From the NCBI RefSeq assembly GCF_000447295.1, contig NZ_KE650771.1, positions 2,745,240 to 2,809,239 of the forward strand: 64,000 nt of DNA, in the 5' to 3' direction. Positions 46,995-56,100 of this stretch are shown piece after piece (the first letter of the stretch is position 1; the number at the start of each line of letters is the position of its first letter). The DNA is from Fischerella sp. PCC 9431 (GTDB lineage Bacteria; Cyanobacteriota; Cyanobacteriia; Cyanobacteriales; Nostocaceae). Made by a program: the position numbers and the translations under genes. The notes below the pieces were generated by a model that did no database searches, was not told where the DNA came from, and saw only the letters and a program-made list of their open reading frames with translations.

Positions 46995-47240
46995 TTAAAA
47001 TGCGATCGCATAATCCAAGTGAGAAAGATGGTCATGCAAGACATACCATCGTCTAGCATTATTCGTATAACTTTCTTCTATCCTAAATCCTGTGTTTGAA
47101 AAGATTCCGTGGGCGAGGATATTACATCGCATTTGTGTAGCCCATTCTGGCGCAGCATTAAGTTTACACTTAATTTCAACGATCAGCACTAGCTGATCTT
47201 CGCGATAATAACTAAAAGCTATGTTGGCATAGAATGACAC
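46995..47240 (-). pseudogene. Fragment of a cyanobacterial nuclease-like hypothetical protein
   Basis: This 81-codon frame contains YYREDQLVLIVEIKCKLNAAPEWATQMRCNILAHGIF, which resembles the core of a cyanobacterial family with a V-E-x-K motif of restriction-nuclease type. Family members continue for roughly 60 more residues with an FFLLxxPDxFYLW segment; here the frame instead turns to unrelated sequence after NTGF and stops. I read it as a truncated or frameshifted remnant. Family assignment is from memory of pattern only. Confidence 0.45.
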
Positions 47241-47506
47241 TTAGCTCATGTATATATTTTTTAATAACCGGGAGATAAATTATACGGTTATTTTATTTTT
47301 ACTTAACAAATAACCTTTCACTAAATTAGTAAGAAATATACCTAGAAGTTTTTTTGTTAAACAAATTAGTGATCGTTATCACAATATTTTTCAATCTAAA
47401 TCACTAACTACGAACATTGTGATTAGTTTAGTTGAGAAAAAAATCGATCTTAGCTACAACTAAAAGTAGATTTTATTTTATTAATTTTGTGGCTGTGGGG
47501 AAGACT

Positions 47507-47650
47507 ATGCTAGAAAGAATATTACTGGCTATAGTACTAACATTTACTTTAAGCCTTTTTACCGAACTGAAATCCCCTTCTTTCGCTCAGAATAATAGGC
47601 TATTGAATAGCCAAAATAGGCTTGTTTTTAACTTCAAGCACAACAATTAA
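47507..47650 (+). CDS. Small secreted hypothetical peptide
   Basis: This 47-residue frame from ATG 47507 (GGGGAAG 6 nt upstream) encodes MLERILLAIVLTFTLSLF...SPSFAQ, a plausible signal peptide with a cleavage site near residue 27, followed by only 20 polar residues. A terminator hairpin at 47705-47732 follows. No family recognised; it could be a short exported peptide or a decayed gene. Confidence 0.45.
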   Translation: MLERILLAIVLTFTLSLFTELKSPSFAQNNRLLNSQNRLVFNFKHNN

Positions 47651-47704
47651 AATATCTATCTAATGGTAGACCTGCTGACTTACAATCAGCACAAAAGACC
47701 CTGA

Positions 47705-47732
47705 CAAGTGTTGGTTTTTTTTACAACACTTG
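47705..47732 (+). terminator. CAAGTGTTG/CAACACTTG hairpin
   Basis: A 9-bp perfect stem with a T-rich loop (gttttttttac or similar) lies 55 bp after the small peptide gene. It could serve as a terminator in either direction. Confidence 0.6.
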
Positions 47733-47739
47733 AAACTGA

Positions 47740-47836
47740 ACATAGGGAGACACGGGAGACAAGGGGAACACAGAAAAGAGGAGGGACAAAGAGAAAAACC
47801 AATAACAAATGACAAATGACAAATGACAAATAAAAA
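47740..47836. repeat. Low-complexity repeats between lpxD and the small gene
   Basis: agggagacacgggagacaag-type units are followed by four copies of aaatgac. It belongs to the same G-rich and 7-mer families found across the window. Confidence 0.8.
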
Positions 47837-47845
47837 ATGACTTAA

Positions 47846-48892
47846 TTATTTTTGTTTCATTTGGCGTTGTAATTGTTTGAATGTTTGATACATATCAGGT
47901 AAACGATTCAAAATAGCAGACACTTTAATAAACTGTTTGTGAGGTACGGCGGGAAGACCAGAGACAATTTCTCCTGGTGCTACATCGCTGTGAATCCCAG
48001 CTTTCGCAGAGGCGATCGCACCATCACCGATTTTTACTTGGTTAGCTATTCCTGATTGTCCTGCCAAAATGACGCGATTACCAAGTGTCACACCTCCTGC
48101 AATCCCAGCTTGACCTGCTAATGCACAACCTGCACCAATTTGGCAACCGTGACCAATCTGTACTAAATTATCAATAATTGTATAGCGACCAACCCGCGTT
48201 TCACCGACTGCGGGACGATCAATGGCGCTGTTACAGCCAACAACAACACCATCTTCTAAAACCGTATGACCTGATTGTTCAACTTTCAGCCAACCAGTTG
48301 CAGTTGGTACAAAGCCAAAACCTTCCGCACCAATGACAGCACCACTGTGAATTTCACAATCTGCACCAATGAGAGTACGTTCGTGGATTGTGCAGTTAGC
48401 ATGTAAAGTTGTGCGATCGCCTATTTTCGCATCAGGATAAATCACAACATTGGCATGAATATATGCGCCATGACCAATTTCTACTCCCTCATGAACTACC
48501 ACATGAGGGCCAATGTAAACATCATTGCCAATTTTCGCATTCTGACTAATTACGGCAGTAGGATGAATCTCTGGATTCGGACGCCAAGGTTGGTAGAAAA
48601 ACTTCAGAGTTCTTGCAAAGATTAGTTTTGGTTCTGGAGTAGCTATCCAAGCAATACCACGTTCTTGTGCTTGTGTTTGTAGTGCTTCATTTTGGGGCAA
48701 AATCAAAGCACTTGCATTAGTTTTACCTACCATTGAGGCAAATTTTGACCCTTCTATATAGCTAAGAGTCCCGCTTATTGCTTCATTAACTGCTGCAATC
48801 CCAGCAATTTCTGGATTATTGTCTTTGTCGAAATTAAGACTATTAGAGGCAGCAGCATCACCAAGTTTCGCCAGTATATCGCTAAATTTCAT
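47846..48892 (-). CDS. lpxD: UDP-3-O-acylglucosamine N-acyltransferase
   Basis: This 348-residue protein has an N-terminal uridine-binding domain (1-100) and a left-handed beta-helix built of hexapeptide repeats (about 105-300: HPTAVISQNAKIGNDVYIGPHVVVHEGVEIG). The catalytic His lies in DNLVQIGHGCQIG. It transfers an acyl chain from acyl-ACP in lipid A biosynthesis. Neighbouring lpx genes are absent. Low-complexity repeats flank the gene on both sides. Confidence 0.94.
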   Translation of the reverse strand: MKFSDILAKLGDAAASNSLNFDKDNNPEIAGIAAVNEAISGTLSYIEGSKFASMVGKTNASALILPQNEALQTQAQERGIAWIATPEPKLIFARTLKFFYQPWRPNPEIHPTAVISQNAKIGNDVYIGPHVVVHEGVEIGHGAYIHANVVIYPDAKIGDRTTLHANCTIHERTLIGADCEIHSGAVIGAEGFGFVPTATGWLKVEQSGHTVLEDGVVVGCNSAIDRPAVGETRVGRYTIIDNLVQIGHGCQIGAGCALAGQAGIAGGVTLGNRVILAGQSGIANQVKIGDGAIASAKAGIHSDVAPGEIVSGLPAVPHKQFIKVSAILNRLPDMYQTFKQLQRQMKQK

Positions 48893-48918
48893 AGTGGTAA
48901 ATAATCCTCATATTAAAA

Positions 48919-49068
48919 AAGGGATCGGGGAGCGGGGAAAGGGAATTGGGGATTGGGGATTGGGGATTGGGGATTGGGAATGAGGGATGGGTATTAAATT
49001 ATTCTCTGTTGTCTCCCCTTTCCCCTTTCCCCTTTCCCCTTTCCCCGATCCCTAATCCCCGATCCCCA
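48919..49068. repeat. ggggatt / cccctttc compound repeat
   Basis: Tandem ggggattg units on the left and tcccctttcccc units on the right, with cgatcccc at both outer ends, form a long imperfect inverted repeat with a centre gtattaaattattctctgtt. It fills the gap between mltA and lpxD. Confidence 0.88.
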
Positions 49069-49069
49069 A

Positions 49070-50329
49070 TTACTCCTTCAATAGCAAATAATATAGAGTA
49101 CCATTACCACCTGTAACTCCGGCGCGATCGCCTGCTAATTTACCAGTTCCCATAAAATAATCTACCCGTCCTGGGCCTTTGATGGCGCTGCCTGTATCTT
49201 GATCTAAAACAAAGCGACTGACTCGGCGTTTCACCAGTTTTCCTTTACCCGCCGGATAAGGAAATGAGTTATTAATTATTGCTAGTGCGCCCGGTGGCAT
49301 GAGAGATTTATCTGTAGCAATGGAACGTTCTGGTGTAACTGGTACGCCAATACTACCAGTTGCAGCCGTACCGCCAGTTTCTTTGAAAAAGACGAAGCGT
49401 TCCCACCGTGGTAGGTAGTTATTCATTTCTTTGGGATGTTGGCGGAAGTATTTAACTAGCTTAGGCATTGTTAAACCTTCTAAAGGTAACTTGCCATCTT
49501 TCGCTAGTTCTTTGCCGATACTAGTCCAAGGATAATCAGTCCCTCCAGCGTAGCCAACGGAGGTTCTTTTACCATTTGTTAATTTTAGTTGAGCAGAACC
49601 TTGGATATGTACCAGATATGCATCTAGGCGATCGCGAAACCAAAATAATTCCAAGCCGTGTAATTGACTTTTATCACCTAATAAACCATCTTTTCCTTCT
49701 AAATCCAAACGTTTGGGATGTGGTTTTACCCATGTGTCAATATCGGGCGGTAGTCGATAAAGAGGATATTTATATACTGAAGTACGAACTCGACTAGCAG
49801 TATAAACTGGTTCATAATAAGCAGTGAATTTTACAGTACCATTACCGTCATTGCCAACTGATTGATAAAAATTAAATTCTTGACGCACAGCAGCTTGCAG
49901 TTGCTCTGGTGATTTAGAACTAACTACCAACTCACGAAAACGCAGCAAGCTACGACGGACGCGAGCCAGGGTGATTTCGGAAATAGGATAATTTTGATAC
50001 GCTGCTCGTGCCTTCTCTGTTGTCAAGAAACGTAAACTGTTGTCAATAGATGCCAACATTGCTTTGCGATCGCCTTGTTTGCTCTTTCCACCCCAAAGTT
50101 GTTCATCCCAACCCAAGCATTGATTAATGGGTTTACAATCAGTGCCTAAAGTTACCAGTTTGAGTGGCGGTGATAACTCTGGTGGTGGTAACGGTTCGGT
50201 GGAGTTTGTTGGTGGTGATTGCAAAGGCGGTACATTAATCGGGATAGGTATCTGAGCCAATCCAGAGAAAACAGGATTTACAAAGCTAACTCCTAAACTC
50301 AAGGAAACCAAAGCAAGCGTTTTTCTCAT
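49070..50329 (-). CDS. mltA: Membrane-bound lytic murein transglycosylase A
   Basis: This 419-residue protein begins with a signal peptide (about 1-27), then a proline-rich linker (PPLQSPPTNSTEPLPPPELSP). The MltA domain includes FTAYYEPVY, LEGKDGLLGD and FWFRDRLDAYLVHIQGSAQL. The C-terminal 3D domain includes FVLDQDTGSAIKGPGRVDYFMGTG with the catalytic Asp. It cleaves the glycan strands of peptidoglycan, releasing 1,6-anhydromuropeptides. No lipobox Cys is evident. A small gene ends 3 bp upstream of its start. Confidence 0.92.
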   Translation of the reverse strand: MRKTLALVSLSLGVSFVNPVFSGLAQIPIPINVPPLQSPPTNSTEPLPPPELSPPLKLVTLGTDCKPINQCLGWDEQLWGGKSKQGDRKAMLASIDNSLRFLTTEKARAAYQNYPISEITLARVRRSLLRFRELVVSSKSPEQLQAAVRQEFNFYQSVGNDGNGTVKFTAYYEPVYTASRVRTSVYKYPLYRLPPDIDTWVKPHPKRLDLEGKDGLLGDKSQLHGLELFWFRDRLDAYLVHIQGSAQLKLTNGKRTSVGYAGGTDYPWTSIGKELAKDGKLPLEGLTMPKLVKYFRQHPKEMNNYLPRWERFVFFKETGGTAATGSIGVPVTPERSIATDKSLMPPGALAIINNSFPYPAGKGKLVKRRVSRFVLDQDTGSAIKGPGRVDYFMGTGKLAGDRAGVTGGNGTLYYLLLKE

Positions 50330-50332
50330 GAT

Positions 50333-50587
50333 TTATGTAAATCTTTCCACACTAGAGCTAAAAAGTGGTTCCACACGAATCGCCACAATCCGCGAGGGAC
50401 GCACAACCATGTATTCACCTTGAATATTTTTGATCGGTACGTTTATAAAGTCATCGGAGGCGGATTTTGGCGTCAGTTCGCCACTATACCACTTCTGAAA
50501 ATCCTGAATCGTCGGAAACCGCACCTCTTCTCGATGACCACTTGCCATTAGTAAGTGTACTGCGTATTCATTAGGTGTTCTAGGCAT
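50333..50587 (-). CDS. Small conserved protein in operon with mltA
   Basis: From the ATG at 50587 this 84-residue soluble protein reads MPRTPNEYAVHLLMASGHREEVRFPTIQDFQKWYSGEL, then INVPIKNIQGEYMVVRPSRIVAIRVEPLF. Upstream frame to 50635 is less likely coding. Its stop is 3 bp before the mltA start, so the two are almost certainly co-transcribed. No function known to me; the hydrophobic pattern suggests a small alpha/beta fold. Confidence 0.75.
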   Translation of the reverse strand: MPRTPNEYAVHLLMASGHREEVRFPTIQDFQKWYSGELTPKSASDDFINVPIKNIQGEYMVVRPSRIVAIRVEPLFSSSVERFT

Positions 50588-51112
50588 ACTATTTGAATCA
50601 TTTAAAACACATGCAACCCATTTTGGACTACGCACTACCCGAATGGGAAGAGTGAAGAAAACACAGTTAAAACTATGACGCTTGTTATCCTTGTCAGGGT
50701 TCCCGGTTGGGGGATTGGGATTGAGGACGCACAGGACAAGGAGGACAAGGGAGAATTATTTAACAAATCTATTCCCAATAGCCAATTACCATTGACCATT
50801 GATCAACTAATAACCTTTAACCAAAATTTTGTTTTTATAACTTAATATTTGGTGAGTCAAAACTCGGAAAATATAAAAAATATAATACTTGTAAACTATA
50901 TTTTCTATATATTTTGTATATATGACTATTAAACATTGAGCATTGACTTTTTATTTAAAAAGTAAAGTTTAGTTTCAAACAAACACAGTCTTCTCTAAAT
51001 AGTGCTAATTTAATAATTGAAGCAAAAAAAGCTTCCCTGGCAGATAAAACAGCTAGATGAGTCAACTAAAAAAGAGGTAAAAACGCTGTTGAAACTCAAT
51101 CTGTCTCGTTAT
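50588..51112. other. Intergenic region upstream of the RNA-rich segment
   Basis: The gap holds a short G-rich repeat (about 50706-50752, ggggattggg, aggacaagg), a run of accattgacc-type 9-mers and then very AT-rich sequence with tatattttctatatat at about 50900. I see no gene; a promoter for the downstream structured element is possible. Confidence 0.55.
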
Positions 51113-51287
51113 AAAACAACAACACCTAACTCTAAAGGCGATATTTCCTCATAGTGAAAGAAAGGGGGCGCTGTAACTGCTTGACTTCACTGAAGTCAAA
51201 AGGTGATTCACCCAGTACATCCCCGGCTAGAATTAACGATGAGAGGAAATAACTGAGCTATTAGTTGCTTAGGTGTTGTTGTTTTTT
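51113..51287 (+). ncRNA. Candidate structured RNA with 17-bp closing stem and terminator-like 3' end
   Basis: AAAACAACAACACCTAA (51113-51129) is exactly complementary to TTAGGTGTTGTTGTTTT (51269-51285), which is followed by more T. Inside, TATTTCCTCAT pairs with ATGAGaGGAAATA, GGGG..TGTA.CTG (51164-51178) pairs with CAG.TACA.CCCC (51213-51224), and two small hairpins (GACTTC/GAAGTC, GGTG/CACC) sit in the centre. The nesting, closing helix and U-run fit a stand-alone small RNA; a MITE is the alternative. It matches no RNA family I can name with confidence. Confidence 0.5.
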
Positions 51288-51429
51288 AGCACACCTAGTA
51301 TTTCATTTATCAGGCATATGGAGGGGCTTAGATAAGTCAGCTCCACCAATTCATAAAAGTGAAATTCCTGGGGAACTTATACCCAGTCATGAAACTGATA
51401 ACTGATAACTGATAACTATTTTTAACTAC

Positions 51430-51692
51430 TCGGTGTAAGCTGGTACGAAGTGGAATAGCACGAGACAAGTCAACTACCCACACTGACTGAGTACAGAGAG
51501 CGTGTGGGCTTGAAAGAACCAGCTTTCAACGTAAGAGATGACTAGCCCAGTAGCCATTACCTAATACGGACTTCCGAATGTTTCCCTAGTTCGGATTATT
51601 TCCAAACCTACTGGTTGTAGGTGCTTGCAGAAAGGACATTTTGGCAATGGTGGGCTAAGGGACTTATTACTTTTCACGAAAGGATTATCTCC
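51430..51692 (+). ncRNA. Candidate omega RNA (HEARO-like) leader of the IscB remnant
   Basis: This stretch lies directly before the IscB-type start codon, where HEARO/omega RNAs lie. Five mutually compatible helices can be drawn: AAGCTGGT/ACCAGCTT (51437/51518) enclosing CCCACAC/GTGTGGG (51477/51502); TAGCCCA plus CCATT (51543-51558) with AATGG and TGGGCTA (51646-51657); CCGAA/TTCGG (51574/51590); and CCTAC/GTAGG (51607/51617). Position and structure support the call; covariance was not tested. Confidence 0.6.
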
Positions 51693-51848
51693 ATGATTCG
51701 TGTTCCAGTATTAGACAAAAACGGAAAACCACTCATGCCAACAAAACCTAGTCGTGCTAGGCGTTGGCTCAAGGAAGGTAAAGCACGGGTTGTGCATAAT
51801 GACCTGAATGTTTTTTGCATTCAGTCCATCAAAGGTGCAATTGATTAA
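51693..51848 (+). pseudogene. IscB/IsrB-type (PLMP/RRXRR) protein, truncated after 51 residues
   Basis: From ATG 51693 (AGGA 8 nt upstream) the frame reads MIRVPVLDKNGKPLMPTKPS, then RARRWLKEGKARVVHNDLNVFCIQ. This is the N-terminal PLMP domain with the RARRxLKxGKA signature of IscB and IsrB proteins, the transposon-encoded RNA-guided ancestors of Cas9. The frame stops at 51848, and the RuvC, bridge-helix and HNH parts are missing; the 3' side goes straight into hairpins. It is a decayed or internally deleted element. Confidence 0.8.
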
Positions 51849-51886
51849 ACGGAGTACAAGATTATGCGTCGCAGTATAAGAGATTG

Positions 51887-52011
51887 TTTGATTTGTCGCT
51901 GTCCTCCTCCCTTTCTTGCCTATGACAAGAATCGGTCACAGGACGCGACAAATCAAACCCGCAATTCCTCCCAACACCAAATCAAAGATTATGGTGTGGG
52001 ACTCCTTGCGG
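51887..52011. repeat. Two strong hairpins closing the IscB-remnant locus
   Basis: GTTTGATTTGTCGC (51887-51900) pairs with GCGACAAATCAAAC (51945-51958), extended by TGTCCT/AGGAC. Immediately after, CCCGCAA...CCCAACACCA pairs with TGGTGTGGG...TTGCGGG (51958-52011). They may be the subterminal structures of the transposon right end or terminators. Confidence 0.75.
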
Positions 52012-52041
52012 GCCTAGTTGAAATATTTGAAATAGCGCCTT

Positions 52042-52812
52042 ATGTCAATAATTGCTCTTAGGGCATGGTATCTTGAAAATTACGAGCCGATACAAGAACT
52101 GGAAAAACGCCCACCGGATATTCGCCTCAACAAAAAGAGTCTGCTGAAATCGGGGCTAAGAGCAGATTTTTTAGAAGACAGCGATGATATCAGAAACTCA
52201 ACGTGGTTTGGTCGCTATCTAGAAGGGGAAAATATTGAATTTTATATAGAAGGTAGTGGTGGCTATTGTGTGGCTAATATTGACTTGATTAGTCACGAGA
52301 TTTACTTCACCAAACAATCGATTTTAGCACAGTTAGAACCGACAATATTTTTTTGTTATCAAACAGAATATGCACCAGCAACTGATGCATTAAGGGAAGG
52401 ATTATTGGTAAGTGTGGAAAAATTGAATTTGCGATCGCGTCTGCCTTTAAAATTAGTAGAATCTCACCGTCCTCAAGAAGCTCCTCTACGATTAGGAAGT
52501 GCTATGATGCGAAAAATTCGTAGGAGTTTGTTGTTCATTGCAGATACTACACCTATTACCAAAATAGAAGATAAACAAACTGCTCAATTAATTCCTAGCC
52601 CAAGCGTTTGTGTGGAAATTGGCTATGCAATTAGCAGCAAAAGAACTGAGCAAATTTTGCTAGCACAAATGCAGCGCCCTGATTGTCCAGGACAGTTTCC
52701 TTTTGACTTACCACCTACACAAATTTTACAATTTCAAGACACTATAGAATTAAATCAGATTTTGCTACCAACAATTGAAAGTCTACTAGCGCGATTTAAA
52801 TTGTTTTTCTAA
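52042..52812 (+). CDS. Hypothetical protein with TIR/nucleoside-deoxyribosyltransferase-like C-terminal domain
   Basis: This 256-residue soluble protein has an uncharacterised N-terminal part (1-100, with FYIEGSGGYCVANIDLISHEIYF). From about 105 on, PTIFFCYQTEYAPATDALREGL, KIRRSLLFIADTTP and PSVCVEIGYAISSKRTEQILLA look like the strand-helix order of TIR or nucleoside deoxyribosyltransferase-like folds. The Glu of VEIGYA sits at the usual catalytic position. Such domains cleave NAD or sense nucleotides, often in phage defence. The call is from pattern only. It starts 31 bp after the IscB-remnant hairpins. Confidence 0.6.
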   Translation: MSIIALRAWYLENYEPIQELEKRPPDIRLNKKSLLKSGLRADFLEDSDDIRNSTWFGRYLEGENIEFYIEGSGGYCVANIDLISHEIYFTKQSILAQLEPTIFFCYQTEYAPATDALREGLLVSVEKLNLRSRLPLKLVESHRPQEAPLRLGSAMMRKIRRSLLFIADTTPITKIEDKQTAQLIPSPSVCVEIGYAISSKRTEQILLAQMQRPDCPGQFPFDLPPTQILQFQDTIELNQILLPTIESLLARFKLFF

Positions 52813-53135
52813 AAGTAATTTATTTTAGTAGGGGTGAACGACTGTACTCTAACAGAAGCTACTCCGCTTTTACGCCCCTACATGAGTTATTAAGAGCATA
52901 CTCTACGGGAAGCCGCGTTTTGCAAACTATTAATTTTGTGCAAAATTCAAAAAATCTGTAGAAAGATAGATTCAAAAAAATCCAAAATATCTACATATTA
53001 CATTAGTAATCTAGTGCATTTTATTGGAAATATACAATTAGAGAGAGAACTTTAATTCAATCCTACACCTAATAGTTTTCGGTTTATCCCTCTTCAAACT
53101 TACTGCAATCGATAAACGCAGTTGAGACAACTTCA

Positions 53136-56100
53136 ATGCTAAAAGTCAACCGATTACACCAGCATAGTTTTTATTCAGTCTTTTCACCTTCAGTGATTAC
53201 ACGAACTGCAAGCATAATCGCAATAGTGATCGGCTGCTTAGTCATGCTTGGCTGGTGGTTCGATATTGACTTTTTTAAAAACTGCTTTGGTCTCAGCACA
53301 GTGAGTATGAAAGGTAACACAGCCCTGTGCTTTTTTCTATCAGGTCTATCGCTGTTTTTATCTGTTCGTGTTGATGGTGAGATGGCAAGATCGGAAAGTG
53401 AACAGAGAACTTCTCGCGATCGCCGCAATTCTACGGCTAGATACCTAGACCCAAAACGGCTAATTACCCCAACACAGCATCTCAGAATTATTGCTCGAAT
53501 CTGCACGTTTACCGTTTTGACAATTGCGTCACTGACATTAATTGAATATTTATTTGGTTGGAATTTTGGTATTGATCAGTTGCTATTTCACGAAGAAGCA
53601 AACACCGCACTGACTTTTCAACCAGGACGGATGGGTTTGAATACAGCATTGAGCTTTCTTTTGGTAGGTTGGTCTTTAGAAATTTTAGATAAACCAAAAA
53701 GCCGTCGCAGTTATTGGTTTGCTCAGATTCTAAGTTTAATCGTCATTTTAATTGTTTTACTGGCTTTGATTGGTTATGCCTATCAAGTGAGTATTTTTTA
53801 CAGAATGTTTCCTCATGTCACATCAATGGCATTACACACAGCCATTGGGTTGATTTTACTTTGTATGGGTATTTTGTGGAGTCAACCAAAACAAGGAGCA
53901 ATGAAAGTCATCACCAGTCAAACAGATGGTGGTTTGCTGGCGCGTCGTTTATTGATAGCTGTGATTGCCCTACCTTTAATTACAGGCTGGTTAATTCTGC
54001 AAGGAGAAAAGGCTGGACGATACGAGTCAGAGTTTGCAATTTCCCTGTTTGCAGTTGTTCTGATGACAATTTTTGCGATTGTGATTTGGGAAAATGCAGC
54101 AGCGATTCAAAAACTTAGTCAGCAACGCGATCGCGCCAAATTAGCACTAAAAGCACATACAGAAAAACTCAGAAGTTTTGTAGACTCAAACGTCATTGGC
54201 ATTTTATATGGGGATATTTACGGGAGTATCAACCAAGCCAATGACAAATTTTTACAGATGATTGGCTACACACGGGAAGATTTACAAACAGGTGGCATTA
54301 ATTGGAGGGAGATTACACCACCGGAGTATTTGCCTTTGGATGCACAAGGTATTGCTGAAGCCCAAGCAACAGGCGCTTGCATACCCTACGAAAAAGAATA
54401 TATTCGGCGTGATGGCAGCCGCATACCTGTTTTAGTAGGTTATACGTTAGTAGGAGAAAAACAACAAGAGTCAGTTGCCTTTATCCTAGATTTGAGCGAA
54501 CGCAAGCAAACAGAAGCAACCCTACTCCAAACAGAACAGCGATTTAGATTGGCGGTTGATAACATGCCAGATGTTTTTGCCATTTATGACGCCCAACTGA
54601 GGTTTCAATTTGTCAATGCAGCCGCTTTGCAGCGTCTTGGTAAGGCGAAAGAGGAAGTTATTGGACGCACGGACGAAGAAATCTTTCCAACTGAAATTAC
54701 CCAATTTTATCTTCCGATTCTATTGAAAGCAGTTGAAACACGGACCACTCAAACCACAGAAACCACAATTAATCTTCCTGAAGATGGTACATTGACCACG
54801 CTCATTAAATATGTGCCAGTCGTGGATGATAAAGGGACAATTTATCAAATTTTGGCATTTGCTGAAGATATCACAATCCGTAAGCAGGCAGAAGAAGCAC
54901 TCCGCAATCAACAAAAATGGTTAGAAGACTTGCTCAATCTCATGCCCACACCTTTGCTATTAATTGAGCCAGGAACAGCGCGAGTTACTTTTGCCAATAA
55001 AGCTGCTGACGAAGTTGCTGGGGGAAAATTTCCCAAAGCAGACTCAGCCGCCGATTATCAAGCTCTATATTATTCAACCGACGCCGCCGGCAATCACATT
55101 CCCGATGAACAAGCACCAGGAGTTAGAGTCGCCCGTGGCGAACGCTTAGACGGAGTAGAGTTAGACTGGCACACACCAGCAGGTATCCGTTCTTTGCTGA
55201 TCTACGCCGATACTCTACCAGCAATGCACGGTTATCCAACTACTTGTGTACTAACATTTCAAGATATCACCAATCTCAAACGTGTAGAAAAAGCTTTATC
55301 TTTGGGTTATAAACGGCTACAGCTTTTATTTGGTACAGCCAGTGATCTACTTTCTAGCAAAGAGCCTGTGGCATTAATTGAAAGTTTGTTTCAGAAACTG
55401 GCAGATCAAATTGGTTTAGATGTTTACTTTAATTTTTTAGTTACTGAAAATCCCCAGGTAATGCATTTAGCCTCCTGGCACGGAATTGATGAAGAAACTG
55501 CTCAAGCAGCAAAATTGCTAGAAGTTGGTCAAGGAATGTGTGGTACTGTTGCCCAAGAACGCCGTCCAATTTCTTTGGAAAATGTCCAACAATCAAGTGA
55601 TCCAAAAATAGAATTCCTGCGAGCAATTGGTATTAAAACTTATTACGGTTATCCGTTAATTGCCCAAGGACAATTATTGGGTACTTTGTGTTTTTGCAGT
55701 TGCAGTCGCTGGCGATTTAGCCAAAATGAAATTGGGATGATGCAAGCAGTTTGCGATCAAATTGCGATCGCTATGGAACGAGCGCGTTTAATTACTTCTT
55801 TGCAACAACAAACCGAACAGTTGCAAGAAGCAAACCGAATGAAAGATGAGTTTCTCGCAATATTATCCCACGAATTGCGATCGCCCCTCAATGCAATTCT
55901 CGGATGGTCACAATTGCTACGCTCTCGCCAACTCAACGAAACTCAAATCACTAAAGCACTGGAAACTATAGAGAGAAACGCCAAAACTCAAACCCAGTTA
56001 ATCGAAGACTTATTAGATATCTCACGCATTATCAGAGGCAAGTTACGTTTAAATGTACGTACTTGCAATTTAATTAATATTATAGAAGCTGCTCTCGATA

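Noticed and set aside
47655-47735. tRNA-like look of ctaatggtagacctgctgacttacaatc
   Set aside because: No acceptor stem or T-loop can be completed; only a 9-bp hairpin follows.
51864-52061. 65-codon frame MRRSIRDCLICRC...
   Set aside because: It is laid over two strong hairpins at the end of the IscB remnant and overlaps the next gene; it is better explained as element-end sequence.
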